DNA from: Gammaproteobacteria bacterium
GTDB taxonomy: Bacteria > Pseudomonadota > Gammaproteobacteria > Pseudomonadales > Azotimanducaceae_A
DNA length: 64,000 nucleotides
Direction: 5' to 3'
NCBI GenBank assembly: GCA_012960755.1
Contig: DUAT01000057.1
Coordinates: 108,470 to 172,469, forward strand
Position 1 is the stretch's first letter, and each line of letters begins with the position of its first letter. Shown here piece by piece: positions 47,746-57,523 of the stretch. The position numbers were made by a program, and so were the translations under genes. The notes beneath the pieces are model-generated. The model was not told where the DNA came from. It did no database searches and worked only from the letters and a program-made list of their open reading frames with translations.

Positions 47746-48750
47746 CTAGGCTCTCAAGCTGGCGATCATTTCCTGCCGGGTTTCGCTGTCAACAAAATGG
47801 AACCCACCGTCAATACGCTGGGTAATATCGCCATAACGGCTCTTAATCTCGGCCACCAGGCTGCCTGGTTCACCCATCACACCAAATATGTTTAACATTT
47901 CATCGGTGATAAGCTCGCCCATTTCCTGCCATTTGCCCTGCTTCGACATGCCATTGAGATCTGACTGTAAATCTCCCCAGCCGTGTACCCCTAGCACCTG
48001 TTTATATGCCGGTGTTGAACCATAAAAGGCAATCCTGTTTTTGGTGGCAGTTTTATTCGCTTCGAAGGTTTCTTCGTCCTTGCCTGAAATCAGGAAGGGC
48101 GTATAGGAAATTTCGAATTCATCCAAGGATCGGCCGGATCGATTAAGACCTTCCTGCACTGCCGGTAAGGTCACTTCACGAATATACTTTTCATTGCTAA
48201 ACGGATGGATTATCAACCCGTCAGCCACTTCACCGGCTACCCTGGTCATGATCGGACCAACCGCTGCGAGGATCACCTTTGGAGCACCATACTCTTTGTT
48301 TTCTGGTGTAAAAGCCGGAGTCATCAATGTGTGATTGTAGTACTCACCCTCAAAACGGAGAGGTTCTCCCTCATACCAGTTTGCCCAAATCGCGCGCATT
48401 GCCATAATCAGTTCTTTCATCTGCTTGGCAGGTGCACCCCAGGGCATGCTGAACCGTTTGGTGATATGCGGTCTAATCTGGGAGCCCAGTCCCATGGTGA
48501 ACCGACCCCTGGAATAGGCATTGAGATCATGCCCCAGGTTCGCCAGGACCATCGGGCTACGGGCAAAAGCAACCGCTATGCCTGTCTGTAATTCTATTTT
48601 CTCACTGTGTTCTGCGGCTAACATCAGTGGAAAAAACGGATCGTGGTTCATTTCCGCTGTGCCTGTACCGTCATAGCCATCGGCTTCGAGCTTTTTAATT
48701 TGCTCCGGGATCTTGTGCCAGTCAGGTGTTAAATGAGAATCAACTTTCAT
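47746..48750 (-). CDS. LLM-class (luciferase-like) F420-dependent oxidoreductase, TIGR03617-like
   Basis: A 334-residue TIM-barrel flavin/F420 oxidoreductase. The luciferase-like signature is visible: GYDGTGTAEMNHDPFFPLML, IELQTGIAVAFARSPMVLAN, GRFTMGLGSQIRPHITKRF and ILAAVGPIMTRVAGEVADGL-IIHPF. It matches best the subfamily usually named TIGR03617 F420-dependent LLM oxidoreductase; F420 use is a family assignment, not visible in the sequence, and FMN is possible. Its ATG overlaps the cimA stop by four bases (ATGA), so it is translated as part of the leuC-leuD-cimA unit. Substrate unknown. Confidence 0.85.
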   Translation of the reverse strand: MKVDSHLTPDWHKIPEQIKKLEADGYDGTGTAEMNHDPFFPLMLAAEHSEKIELQTGIAVAFARSPMVLANLGHDLNAYSRGRFTMGLGSQIRPHITKRFSMPWGAPAKQMKELIMAMRAIWANWYEGEPLRFEGEYYNHTLMTPAFTPENKEYGAPKVILAAVGPIMTRVAGEVADGLIIHPFSNEKYIREVTLPAVQEGLNRSGRSLDEFEISYTPFLISGKDEETFEANKTATKNRIAFYGSTPAYKQVLGVHGWGDLQSDLNGMSKQGKWQEMGELITDEMLNIFGVMGEPGSLVAEIKSRYGDITQRIDGGFHFVDSETRQEMIASLRA

Positions 48751-50390
48751 GTGGTGCTCCTATTCTTAATAATTTCTTCAGGTTCCGTATCGTCGACTTC
48801 GCCAACAAATTCAACATGTCGCATGAGAACGTACTGATAAGCTTCAATCAGCGCATTCCAACTCGCCTTGATAATATCGACATTGACGCCGATAGTGCCA
48901 AAAATCTCTCCCTCGAAACTGTGCTCAAGATACACCCGCACCTTGGCTGCAGTTTCCTGGCTACTGTTAATCACCCGTACACTATAATCAGTCAGGTGCA
49001 GATCCTCCAATACTGGAAACTGGGTGACGAGGGCTTGTTGGAGGGCTTTGTTTAGCGCGTCAACGGGGCCGTTGCCTTCTGCGGCCTGTAGCCGGATGTC
49101 GCCAAGTACCTCAACCTTAACCGATGCTTCGATGAGACCGTCAGTGTCCTTGTGCTCTTCGTTCGAAGGGCTATAGATTCGATAGTACAGTGGTTCGAAC
49201 TGAGGTTGATACTTGCCGATGTGCTTTCTCACCACAAGATCGAAACTACCGTCCGCATTCTCGAATGAATATCCGGCATGCTCCTTCTGCTGCACCTCTT
49301 CGAGAATGGATTTTACCGCCGCAGAGTCATCCAGTTCAGCATAGCGATTGGCCAGTTTCGCCCGCAGGTTAGACCCGCCGGACAATTCGCTGATCAATAT
49401 TTTACGAGAGTTGCCTATCAATTCCGGTTCGACATGTTCGTATGTGCTCGGATTTCGCTGTACCGCACTGACATGCACGCCTCCCTTGTGTGCAAAAGCC
49501 GACGGGCCAACAAAAGGCTGGCCTAACGGACCTGTTATGCCCAGGTACTCCCACACAGTTCTTGAAAGATTAGTCAGACCCCGCAGCTTGCCTTCCGGTA
49601 AACATTGATAACCAAGTTTCAATTCAAGATTACCGACAACTGATGTTAAATCAACATTTCCACATCGTTCGCCAATACCATTGATCGTGCCGTGTACCTG
49701 AATCACACCTTCTTCAATTGCTCTTAGTGTATTGGCGACGCCCAGTCCACCGTCATTGTGAACGTGGATTCCCAGTTTAATACCGGGTATTTCTTTTCTC
49801 GCTTCCCGAATTGCATTGGCAAGTTCGTGGGGCATTACGCCCCCGTTGGTGTCACACAGGATCACCCTTGAAGCACCGGCATCCACCGCCACCTGAATCG
49901 TTGCCAGGGCATAACCCGGATCGCTCCTGAAACCGTCGAAAAAATGTTCTGCATCATAAAACACGGGTTTGTCAGTAGCCTCGGACAAATGACCAATAGA
50001 ACCTGCGATCATGTCGAGATTCTTATCGCCGCTTACTCTCAGTGCCTGTTCAACATGTAAATCCCACGACTTACCAAAAATGCAGGTGATATCAGCTTTG
50101 GCCGTGACCAGCTTCTGCAGGAAAAAGTCGTCGGAGGGTTTAACATCTGAACGGTGGGTAGAGCCAAAAGCGACGATCTTCGACGTCGTTAATGCCAGAT
50201 CCCGGGCGCGGATAAAAAATTCGTCATCCTTGGGATTGGAACCTGGCCAGCCACCTTCGATGAAGTCGATCCCCATGGCATCCAGGGCTCGTGCGATATC
50301 CAGTTTGTCACCCAGGCTCAGGTTAATGCCCTCACCCTGATTACCATCCCTCAGGGTCGTGTCATAAATTTCTATTTTCTTCTTAGCCAT
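48747..50390 (-). CDS. cimA: (R)-Citramalate synthase
   Basis: A 547-residue member of the isopropylmalate/homocitrate/citramalate synthase group with an N-terminal HMGL-like TIM barrel and a C-terminal LeuA dimer regulatory domain. IEIYDTTLRDGNQGEGINLS carries the catalytic Arg-Asp pair; the metal His motif is HVHNDGGLGVANTLRA and INGIGERCGNVDLTSVVGNL follows. The length fits the citramalate synthase (CimA) branch rather than LeuA. It condenses pyruvate with acetyl-CoA, giving a threonine-independent route to 2-oxobutyrate for isoleucine. LeuCD, encoded directly upstream, perform the isomerisation. Overlaps the LLM oxidoreductase gene by four bases. Confidence 0.94.
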   Translation of the reverse strand: MAKKKIEIYDTTLRDGNQGEGINLSLGDKLDIARALDAMGIDFIEGGWPGSNPKDDEFFIRARDLALTTSKIVAFGSTHRSDVKPSDDFFLQKLVTAKADITCIFGKSWDLHVEQALRVSGDKNLDMIAGSIGHLSEATDKPVFYDAEHFFDGFRSDPGYALATIQVAVDAGASRVILCDTNGGVMPHELANAIREARKEIPGIKLGIHVHNDGGLGVANTLRAIEEGVIQVHGTINGIGERCGNVDLTSVVGNLELKLGYQCLPEGKLRGLTNLSRTVWEYLGITGPLGQPFVGPSAFAHKGGVHVSAVQRNPSTYEHVEPELIGNSRKILISELSGGSNLRAKLANRYAELDDSAAVKSILEEVQQKEHAGYSFENADGSFDLVVRKHIGKYQPQFEPLYYRIYSPSNEEHKDTDGLIEASVKVEVLGDIRLQAAEGNGPVDALNKALQQALVTQFPVLEDLHLTDYSVRVINSSQETAAKVRVYLEHSFEGEIFGTIGVNVDIIKASWNALIEAYQYVLMRHVEFVGEVDDTEPEEIIKNRSTT

Positions 50391-50419
50391 TGCCTTCTCT
50401 GCCCGGGATCGGTTTGATA

Positions 50420-51007
50420 CTACAGGTAGCCCAGACGCCTCGCTGTTGCATCAATCCTTTCTTTTTCCGAAAGCAAAGTGTCGAGGGGATCATAGGTCGC
50501 TGCCAAAAGTGCTTCACGTGCTGAATCTTTCATGGATATATCATAACTGTTGTTCGCGCAGATAACTTTCAAACTCTCAAGGTCGATGATTAAGTCGGCT
50601 TCCGCATCTAACTCGATCGATTCAACCAGCTTCTGCCGATCTTCCTGCCGCATTACAACACAAGGGATCCCAAGGGTCGTACAGTTACCATGAAAAATTT
50701 CTGCAAACGATTCGGCGATCACTGCCGAAATGCCAAATTTCTGCAGTGCCTGGGGTGCATGTTCACGGCTGGAACCGCAGCCAAAGTTGACATCTGATAT
50801 CAGTACCTTCGCTCCCTTGTGCTGGGGCTGGTCCAGGACATGATTTTTAGAATTGCCCTCTGCATCGAATCTTACGTCGTAGAATAGCGATGGACCGAGT
50901 TCATCGAAGGTGACACATTTAAGAAATCGTGCTGGAATAATTCTATCCGTGTCGATATCGTTTCCCGGTACGTACACACCCTTACCGTTGATTTTTGATA
51001 TTTTCAT
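50420..51007 (-). CDS. leuD: 3-Isopropylmalate dehydratase small subunit
   Basis: A 195-residue swivel-domain subunit. GNDIDTDRIIPARFLKCVTF and VNFGCGSSREHAPQALQKFG-ISAVIAESFAEIFHGN are the family hallmarks. With LeuC it isomerises 2-isopropylmalate or citramalate. It begins 5 bases after leuC and ends 29 bases before cimA, forming a leuC-leuD-cimA unit. LeuB, usually third in this cluster, is missing and must lie elsewhere. Confidence 0.97.
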   Translation of the reverse strand: MKISKINGKGVYVPGNDIDTDRIIPARFLKCVTFDELGPSLFYDVRFDAEGNSKNHVLDQPQHKGAKVLISDVNFGCGSSREHAPQALQKFGISAVIAESFAEIFHGNCTTLGIPCVVMRQEDRQKLVESIELDAEADLIIDLESLKVICANNSYDISMKDSAREALLAATYDPLDTLLSEKERIDATARRLGYL

Positions 51008-51012
51008 TGTCT

Positions 51013-52422
51013 TTACTCCAACCCAAACACGACTCGCGCGTCCGCAACTTCACCCTCAATCGCTGCTGCAGCAACCATCAGAGGGCTCATTAGTATTGTT
51101 CTCCCTGTTGGGGACCCTTGCCTGCCGATAAAATTCCGGTTGGAACTCGATGCGCAAACTTCATCACCCACCAGTTTGTCGGGATTCATTGCCAGACACA
51201 TAGAACATCCCGGCTTGCGCCACTGGAATCCTGCCGCTTCGAATATTTTATCCAGACCAAGCGCCCGCGCAGCAACATCTACCTTCTCTGAACCCGGTAC
51301 TGCAATGGCCTTTACATTCGACGCCACTTTCTTGCCTGCAAGAAACTTCGCAACAGCTTGAAAATCACTCAATCGACCATTGGTACAGCTGCCAATAAAT
51401 GCAACATCGATACCCGTTCCCTTAATAGGTGTGTTGGGTGGCAACTGCATATATTCCAGTGCATCAGTAATCAGGCTCCTGTCCAGACCTTCAACTGCCT
51501 GTGGATCCGGGGTTACTTCGGTGATTGATATGGCCTGCGCTGGGGTAATACCCCAGGTAACGGTCGGCTCGATGTCACTTGCCTGAATCTCGACTTCATC
51601 ATCATAAGTCGCATCGGCATCAGATGCACAGGACTGCCATTTATCAACCAGGGCATCAAATTCAGCCCCTTCCGGAATTCGTTCTTTGTCCTGCAGAAAC
51701 TCGTATGTCGTCGCATCTGGATTAATGTACCCGCAACGCGCCCCGCCTTCGATGCTCATATTACAGACCGTCATTCGCTCTTCCATGGACATCGCTTCAA
51801 TCACTGAACCGGCATACTCATAGGCAAAACCCACGCCGCCATTGACGCCCAGGATACGAATAATATACAGAATTACATCTTTTGCCGTAACGCCTGGACC
51901 GAGCTCTCCCTCGACGCGAATTCGTCGCACCTTCAGCGGATCCATCGCCAGAGTCTGGCTGGCCAGAACATCCCTGACCTGGCTGGTGCCAATTCCCAGG
52001 GAAATACAGCCAAATGCACCATGGGTAGATGTATGGCTGTCACCGCAACAAATGGTCAGTCCAGGTTGAGTCAGGCCCAATTCCGGCCCAACGACATGCA
52101 CAATCCCCTGGGATCCGGATTCAGGTGCGAAAAACTCGATACCATGCTCCGCCGTCGCATCACTGAGTACCTGGATCATCTTTTCAGCCATATCATCAGC
52201 CAGTGGCCTGGTCTGATCATCTGTGGGGATAATATGGTCTACCGTGGCAAACGTTCGATTCGGGTACGCAACTCGCAAACCCTTGTCACGTAGCATGCCA
52301 AAGGCCTGGGGGCTGGTGACCTCGTGGATAAGGTGCAAGCCAATAAACAACTGGTACTGACCACTGTCGAGCTGACCCACGAGATGGTTATCCCACACTT
52401 TTTGAAAAAGATTCTTAGCCAC
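51013..52422 (-). CDS. leuC: 3-Isopropylmalate dehydratase large subunit
   Basis: A 469-residue aconitase-superfamily subunit. The Fe-S cysteines are in [13 protein letters not shown] and [17 protein letters not shown]; the dehydratase motifs [26 protein letters not shown] and [20 protein letters not shown] are intact. It acts in leucine synthesis and, through cimA, in isoleucine synthesis. First gene of the leuC-leuD-cimA-LLM operon, starting 147 bases after the cyclase-like gene on the same strand; a promoter probably lies in that gap, although I could not place one with confidence. Confidence 0.97.
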   Translation of the reverse strand: MAKNLFQKVWDNHLVGQLDSGQYQLFIGLHLIHEVTSPQAFGMLRDKGLRVAYPNRTFATVDHIIPTDDQTRPLADDMAEKMIQVLSDATAEHGIEFFAPESGSQGIVHVVGPELGLTQPGLTICCGDSHTSTHGAFGCISLGIGTSQVRDVLASQTLAMDPLKVRRIRVEGELGPGVTAKDVILYIIRILGVNGGVGFAYEYAGSVIEAMSMEERMTVCNMSIEGGARCGYINPDATTYEFLQDKERIPEGAEFDALVDKWQSCASDADATYDDEVEIQASDIEPTVTWGITPAQAISITEVTPDPQAVEGLDRSLITDALEYMQLPPNTPIKGTGIDVAFIGSCTNGRLSDFQAVAKFLAGKKVASNVKAIAVPGSEKVDVAARALGLDKIFEAAGFQWRKPGCSMCLAMNPDKLVGDEVCASSSNRNFIGRQGSPTGRTILMSPLMVAAAAIEGEVADARVVFGLE

Positions 52423-52568
52423 GAAAAACTCCAGAAATCCATGCCGATAATGAAGGACGGCGAGTTTAACACGAAAAAAAGGACGCTTGATTCCAATTGG
52501 GAATCGTCGAAATTACCTCTACAGGCGCAGAACGGCAGGCTGTTGGACTTTTTGGAATCAGAGATTCC

Positions 52569-54863
52569 CTAGAATAATTTACGACGCGAGGCCTTCAGCA
52601 CTTTACTCGTCACTTTTGAGTCCGGCATCACCTCGTAGAAAACGGCATCACTTTTGGATCGTGTCAATCGCTCGTTTTTCCACAACCCAATCTGGCCCTG
52701 GCGAATAACAAGGTCCCTCTCCTTACCATTAACATCCGGGAATTTGCCAACGAACATGGTTTGAAGGCTGCCGTCAAACTTCATTTCGTATTTTTTTAGT
52801 CGGATTTCAGATTTTAGTTTTTCGAATCCCGGATCCGCAAGCAATACGCCATTGACGTTGTAACGAACAAAAGCCTGGCCCTTCTCACCCTTGGTCTGTT
52901 CGCCCTCCGCAATCTTGAGGACTTCAACGTTATTAGCGTTATTCTTAAAGACCTCCCTTAAATTCCAAGAGCAGGAAGACAGACGATCAGCTTCACCTAT
53001 CGCCGGTGAAATCATAATGGGTCTGTTTTCGTCGAAAAGAAACAGAGCCTTGTCGTCGCAATAGGAGATGCCAATACCAATCTCCAGCGTCGGCAAGCCG
53101 GTTTGTTTGGAATGGCTGTTCTTCGAGTAAACGATTGACACTATGTCTCTGGCGATACCACAAGCTCGGGCTACCGAGTACCATTGCTCCGGTTCATTAT
53201 TCTTCTCATCAATATTGAGAATGATTGCATCTCCCTCAATAAAAACCTTCGACGCACCGTACTTTTCTAACAACTCGTTTATGGGGTTAAAAAACCTCAG
53301 GCTGAAATAGGATGCAGGGTTCAGTCCCTGCCTGACAAGTTCACCTATCACCTTGGTAGAGCCCCTGACATCTGCCTTGATGATGGTATGTTTGATGACC
53401 TCTTGTTCTTCGGCGTTTAAATCCATACTGTCACCAGGACCAGTCAATTCATACAGTTTGCCACCTGCCCTGGCCAGTTGGATTTCCTCCGGGTCAGAGA
53501 TGATATTGATTCGATTCAGCGCCCTATGACCAAACCTAAAAGACTTGATATGCAAACGGTATCGGCTCAGATCGACCAGCAACTGGAGGAACTTACTGTC
53601 TGATTCTTCAACAAATTGTTTGTTTAGTTCTTTTGCCAACCTGTCGAGACGTTTGATCAGTTTTTCTGCACCGCTTTTTGATCGGTCAATTCTGCCAAGT
53701 ATCTTTCTGGTATCATTCCCAGCGACAAAGGCACAGGCTGATCGTAGATCGATTATTCTTTCATCAGCGGTCGACCAGTTTCCTTTTAACAAATATCCGG
53801 CCATCGTTTCTTTCAATTCACTGTCCGTGATAAGTTTCTTGCGAACTTCTCTTAAGCTCTGCTGCAACTTGTTCACAGCAAACTTCAGCCTTAAACGGCG
53901 AAATAGCCCAAGGTGATTTTCAGCATTAGAAAGTAACTTTTCATGGGCAGTTCGACCAAACAGCAGACGTAAATGACTGGGCTGCTCCAGCCAGCATAGC
54001 TCTTCAACAATCCTCTTATTCTGGTTTTCGCTGGGACCCAGTATATTCTGCGACAGGAAGAGCCCTCGAAATGTGTCATACACTTCTGAAGCGGGGAAGC
54101 CTTTTGGGTTGCGAGTTTTCAAAGCCGTCACGTTCAATTCTGAAATCTGTTTTTGTATCAGAAGTTCGAACGTGCTGTTGAACTCGTTAAACCCTTCGCC
54201 GCCTTTTGGCCACAGGGCATAAGAATCCACCAACAACATCAGGTCCTGGGGATTAGCCGCTGCCAGCATTGGGTTGAACATTACTTTGAGCAGGTCTGCA
54301 CCTTCATCACCTAATAACAGGCGACGCACATCCTTTAACCTGTTGCTCTCTTCCTTGCGCAATGGATCCAGTACTGCCCGGTTGGCCAGGAACAGAAATT
54401 CACCGTAGTGCTTTCGCAACCAGGAAAATCTTTCCTTCGAGGGTAGAAGATTGCGAGAGCCAGAGAATTGTTGTTGGGCGACACTCTCTTCCAACTGGCT
54501 CACTACCTCGTCCAGTTGCTTTCGAACTTCAAGGAGTACGAACTTAATAATGCCGAACTGGAGAAACTGGATTTCATCGGCCCCCAGGTCTTTTTTCGCC
54601 CGATGAAGCATCGTCTTCACCATATCGGCATATGCTTCACGGAACACCGCTGAGTTGGATGGTCTGGGTCGTGTTTCGGCAACGACCTGCCTTACAACCT
54701 CTTCGCTAGTTTCTTGTGCCCTGGTCACAAAAGTACTACTCAGATAGACATCAACATGATAGTTGTCAATACCACGTCGAAGCTGGCTACAATCCAATGA
54801 TAGGGGTTCGATGTCCCGAATTTGGCCGATTATGCCCTTTCTTGAAAAGATGTAATCAGTCAT
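52569..54863 (-). CDS. Unknown 764-residue protein with a degenerate class III nucleotide-cyclase-like domain
   Basis: I do not recognise the first ~480 residues: helical and charged, without signal peptide or membrane segment. Residues ~490-630 resemble a class III adenylyl/guanylyl cyclase core: IIKADVRGST puts an Asp at 498 where the first metal ligand belongs, SKVFIEGDAIIL places the second Asp at 545 (47 residues on, close to the family spacing), and IGISYCDD ... IGEADRLSS has Arg627 where the transition-state Arg belongs. The Asn four residues earlier is Gly623 and the adenine-selecting acid is not visible, so catalysis is doubtful. A C-terminal ~130-residue domain follows. It is 53 bases downstream of amrS on the same strand, hence likely co-transcribed. 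Confidence 0.75.
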   Translation of the reverse strand: MTDYIFSRKGIIGQIRDIEPLSLDCSQLRRGIDNYHVDVYLSSTFVTRAQETSEEVVRQVVAETRPRPSNSAVFREAYADMVKTMLHRAKKDLGADEIQFLQFGIIKFVLLEVRKQLDEVVSQLEESVAQQQFSGSRNLLPSKERFSWLRKHYGEFLFLANRAVLDPLRKEESNRLKDVRRLLLGDEGADLLKVMFNPMLAAANPQDLMLLVDSYALWPKGGEGFNEFNSTFELLIQKQISELNVTALKTRNPKGFPASEVYDTFRGLFLSQNILGPSENQNKRIVEELCWLEQPSHLRLLFGRTAHEKLLSNAENHLGLFRRLRLKFAVNKLQQSLREVRKKLITDSELKETMAGYLLKGNWSTADERIIDLRSACAFVAGNDTRKILGRIDRSKSGAEKLIKRLDRLAKELNKQFVEESDSKFLQLLVDLSRYRLHIKSFRFGHRALNRINIISDPEEIQLARAGGKLYELTGPGDSMDLNAEEQEVIKHTIIKADVRGSTKVIGELVRQGLNPASYFSLRFFNPINELLEKYGASKVFIEGDAIILNIDEKNNEPEQWYSVARACGIARDIVSIVYSKNSHSKQTGLPTLEIGIGISYCDDKALFLFDENRPIMISPAIGEADRLSSCSWNLREVFKNNANNVEVLKIAEGEQTKGEKGQAFVRYNVNGVLLADPGFEKLKSEIRLKKYEMKFDGSLQTMFVGKFPDVNGKERDLVIRQGQIGLWKNERLTRSKSDAVFYEVMPDSKVTSKVLKASRRKLF

Positions 54864-54916
54864 GTAGTAGAGTTCCTTGCCCTGTTCCAGTCATAGACTC
54901 GCCTGATCGCCCGCGG

Positions 54917-56044
54917 TTAGGCGCCTAACCTGATTGGCTGCCGCTTCCTGCCCCACTCACCGGGCAAATTTTCAAATACGCCGTTGATCACCATGTTGCA
55001 GTATTTACAACAGCCTTGATCCGTCGAGGTATCTATCGCAACACCCCACTTTCCCAACTGATACCAGTCACGTTCAATCAACAGTGCTTCGCAATTGCTG
55101 CAGAACGTCGAACCGCCATCAACATCATGTACATTACCCGTATAAACATACTTTAGCCCATTAACTCTGGCAACGTGCCTGCTCTCACTCAGCGTCGTGG
55201 CCGGGGTGCTGGTTTTGTCCAGCATGCGGTAATCGGGATGAAAAGCCGAGAAGTGTAATGGGATATCCAAACCGAGATTATCGGCAATCCAACGCGTCAT
55301 TTGATCAATTTCCGCCATGGAGTCATTTTCACCCGGAATCAGCAAAGTTGTCAGCTCGAACCAGACAGACGTCTCGTGTTTTAGATACAAAAGGGTATCC
55401 AGTACATCATTCAGGTGGCCTCCGCAGATTTTGTGGTAGAAATTCTCGCTGAACGCCTTGAGATCAACATTCGCTGCGTCCATATGGCGAAAAAACTCCC
55501 TTCGCGGGTCCGGGCAAATATAGCCAGCAGTCACGGCTACCGAGTTAATTCCAGCTTCCTTGGCAGCAATAGCGACATCGATCGCATACTCGTGAAAGAT
55601 CACCGGATCGTTATAGGTAAAGGCGATGCTCCGGCAACCGGTCTCTTTCGCGGCTTGTGCAAGTAATTCCGGCGACGCGGCGTCGGCCAGGGTATCCATT
55701 TCGCGCGATTTGCTAATGTCCCAGTTCTGGCAGAATTTGCAGGCCAGGTTGCAACCCGCGGTACCAAAAGACAGCACAGGTGTTCCCGGCAAGAAATGGT
55801 TTAGTGGCTTTTTTTCAATGGGATCCACACAAAAACCGCTAGAGCGACCATAGGTCGTGAGTTTGATTTCACCATCCAGGCACTGACGGACAAAACACAA
55901 CCCCCGTTGACCTTCCCGAAGTTTGCACAAACGCGGACACAGATCACACTGGATTCTGTCATCTTCGAGCCTGTGCCAAAACCGAGTGCTTTTGACCTGG
56001 TCTGTTGAAGTGTTGATTGACGACACGCGACTTTTAAATCTCAC
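54917..56044 (-). CDS. amrS: AmmeMemoRadiSam system radical SAM enzyme
   Basis: A 375-residue radical SAM protein. The cluster motif is GTAGCNLACKFCQNWDIS (Cys98, Cys102, Cys105). An N-terminal Cys-rich patch (QCDLCPRLCKLREGQRGLC) and a C-terminal one (FCSNCEALL and CCKYCNMV) suggest extra metal sites. It matches the AmmeMemoRadiSam radical SAM component (activating-enzyme-like, PflA group). The partner AmrB-AmrA fusion is encoded divergently 57 bases away. The pathway of this conserved trio is still unsettled; a modification of RNA, protein or lipid has been suggested. No glycyl radical enzyme gene lies nearby. Confidence 0.92.
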   Translation of the reverse strand: MRFKSRVSSINTSTDQVKSTRFWHRLEDDRIQCDLCPRLCKLREGQRGLCFVRQCLDGEIKLTTYGRSSGFCVDPIEKKPLNHFLPGTPVLSFGTAGCNLACKFCQNWDISKSREMDTLADAASPELLAQAAKETGCRSIAFTYNDPVIFHEYAIDVAIAAKEAGINSVAVTAGYICPDPRREFFRHMDAANVDLKAFSENFYHKICGGHLNDVLDTLLYLKHETSVWFELTTLLIPGENDSMAEIDQMTRWIADNLGLDIPLHFSAFHPDYRMLDKTSTPATTLSESRHVARVNGLKYVYTGNVHDVDGGSTFCSNCEALLIERDWYQLGKWGVAIDTSTDQGCCKYCNMVINGVFENLPGEWGRKRQPIRLGA

Positions 56045-56101
56045 TCAAGTCATTAGAATGGGCATTATCGCACAAATAGTGGAAATTCCGCCCAGGTCAC
56101 G

Positions 56102-57505
56102 ATGAATAACATCCGCCAAGCCGCAGTCTCTGGCAGCTTCTATCCATCAGACCCGAATCTGCTGCAATCTTCTATCGAACAGCTGCTGGCCGAAATTGAC
56201 AACCCGGCAGATAACCCGGTGCAAAAAGCACTTATCGTTCCCCACGCAGGATATGTCTACTCCGGTCCCATCGCTGCCAGTATCTACGCAGGACTTACTT
56301 CAGTTAGGTCACAAATAAAACGTGTGGTTTTGCTAGGGCCTTCACATCATGTTGGTTTCAAAGGCATCGCGGCCTGTTCCTCAGACGGATACCAGACGCC
56401 GCTGGGACTGGTCGACATTGATCAGACAGCCGTCGATGCCATCATTGACCTACCCAATGTTGCTTATCTGGATGAGGCACATTTAAATGAACACAGCCTT
56501 GAAGTGCATCTACCATTTCTGCAAATAGTCCTCGACCGTTTCGAATTGGTTCCCCTGGTCGTCGGGGATGCCACCAAGCAGGATGTTGCCCGGGTATTGG
56601 AAAAACTCTGGGGCGGACCAGAGACACTGATCGTGATTAGTTCTGATTTAAGCCATTTCCACACCTATGCTGAGGCTCAACAGCTTGACAGCACCACAGC
56701 GGATAAGATTCTTAATCTACAAAGCAATTTAACCGGTAGCGAAGCTTGTGGTTGTCGTCCCATCAACGGACTGCTTTACCTTGCCGAGCAACGTGGATTC
56801 GGCATTCGTCAAATTGACGTTCGAAATTCTGGCGATACGGCCGGATCCCACGACAGGGTCGTTGGCTATGGTGCCTTCTCGCTGACACAGGAACCTTTGA
56901 CAGGGGAAGCCATGGTGAGACAGGAACCGAAGGAAGACGCTATTGAAAAACAGCGGTTCTCTAATGACCTGCGTGCGCGAATACTTAAGATAGCGCGGCA
57001 GGCAATTCTCCACTCTCTACAGGGAAAGGGCAATTTCCAGCTTAACCTTGATCTTTTTCCTGACCCGTTGAAAGTCGATGGCGCTTCATTTATCACTCTC
57101 AATCTACAGGGTCACCTGCGCGGTTGTATTGGCAGCCTGGAAGCACATCGCTCACTGATCCTCGACATTGCCAACAATGCACAGGCAGCTGCATTCAAAG
57201 ATCCGCGATTCAAACCATTGTCTCTGCAGGAATATCACGCAATGGAGCTACATGTCTCCATCTTGAGCCCTCCGGAGTTACTGCCTGTGAACTCCAGGGA
57301 AGAATTGCTGGCGATTATCCGCCCGGGAAAGGATGGGATCATCATAGAAGAATCCGGCAGACGAGCCACCTATCTACCCTCCGTGTGGGATCAGTTACCG
57401 GATCCTGACCGCTTCATTTCGGAACTCCGCAGCAAAGCGGGCCTCGACGCCAGTCAATGGGGACGTTGCCAGGTGTTCAGGTACACCACCGAGGAATTCA
57501 TGTAA
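56102..57505 (+). CDS. AmmeMemoRadiSam system protein B-A fusion (Memo + AMMECR1)
   Basis: A 467-residue two-domain fusion. Residues ~1-265 are the Memo/AmrB domain: QAAVSGSFYPSDPNLL, VPHAGYVYSGPIAASIYAGL with His49, GPSHHVGF, NEHSLEVHLPFLQ and SSDLSHFHTY carry the metal-type His residues, and a Cys lies in CGCRPI. Residues ~285-467 are AMMECR1/AmrA, with the hallmark LRGCIGSLE (339-347) and the C-terminal YLPSVWDQLPDPDRFISEL. Some bacteria encode these as separate proteins. The ATG is 57 bases from the amrS start, in opposite direction, so both likely share a promoter region. It converges with the GPH transporter gene. Confidence 0.94.
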   Translation: MNNIRQAAVSGSFYPSDPNLLQSSIEQLLAEIDNPADNPVQKALIVPHAGYVYSGPIAASIYAGLTSVRSQIKRVVLLGPSHHVGFKGIAACSSDGYQTPLGLVDIDQTAVDAIIDLPNVAYLDEAHLNEHSLEVHLPFLQIVLDRFELVPLVVGDATKQDVARVLEKLWGGPETLIVISSDLSHFHTYAEAQQLDSTTADKILNLQSNLTGSEACGCRPINGLLYLAEQRGFGIRQIDVRNSGDTAGSHDRVVGYGAFSLTQEPLTGEAMVRQEPKEDAIEKQRFSNDLRARILKIARQAILHSLQGKGNFQLNLDLFPDPLKVDGASFITLNLQGHLRGCIGSLEAHRSLILDIANNAQAAAFKDPRFKPLSLQEYHAMELHVSILSPPELLPVNSREELLAIIRPGKDGIIIEESGRRATYLPSVWDQLPDPDRFISELRSKAGLDASQWGRCQVFRYTTEEFM

Positions 57506-57523
57506 CGAGGGGAACAAGCCTTT

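Noticed and set aside
47686..47895. Plus-strand 69-residue frame beginning in the right arm of the inverted repeat
   Set aside because: It reads SIPDTTL only because the arm copies the mtnA start; the rest is antisense to the LLM gene.
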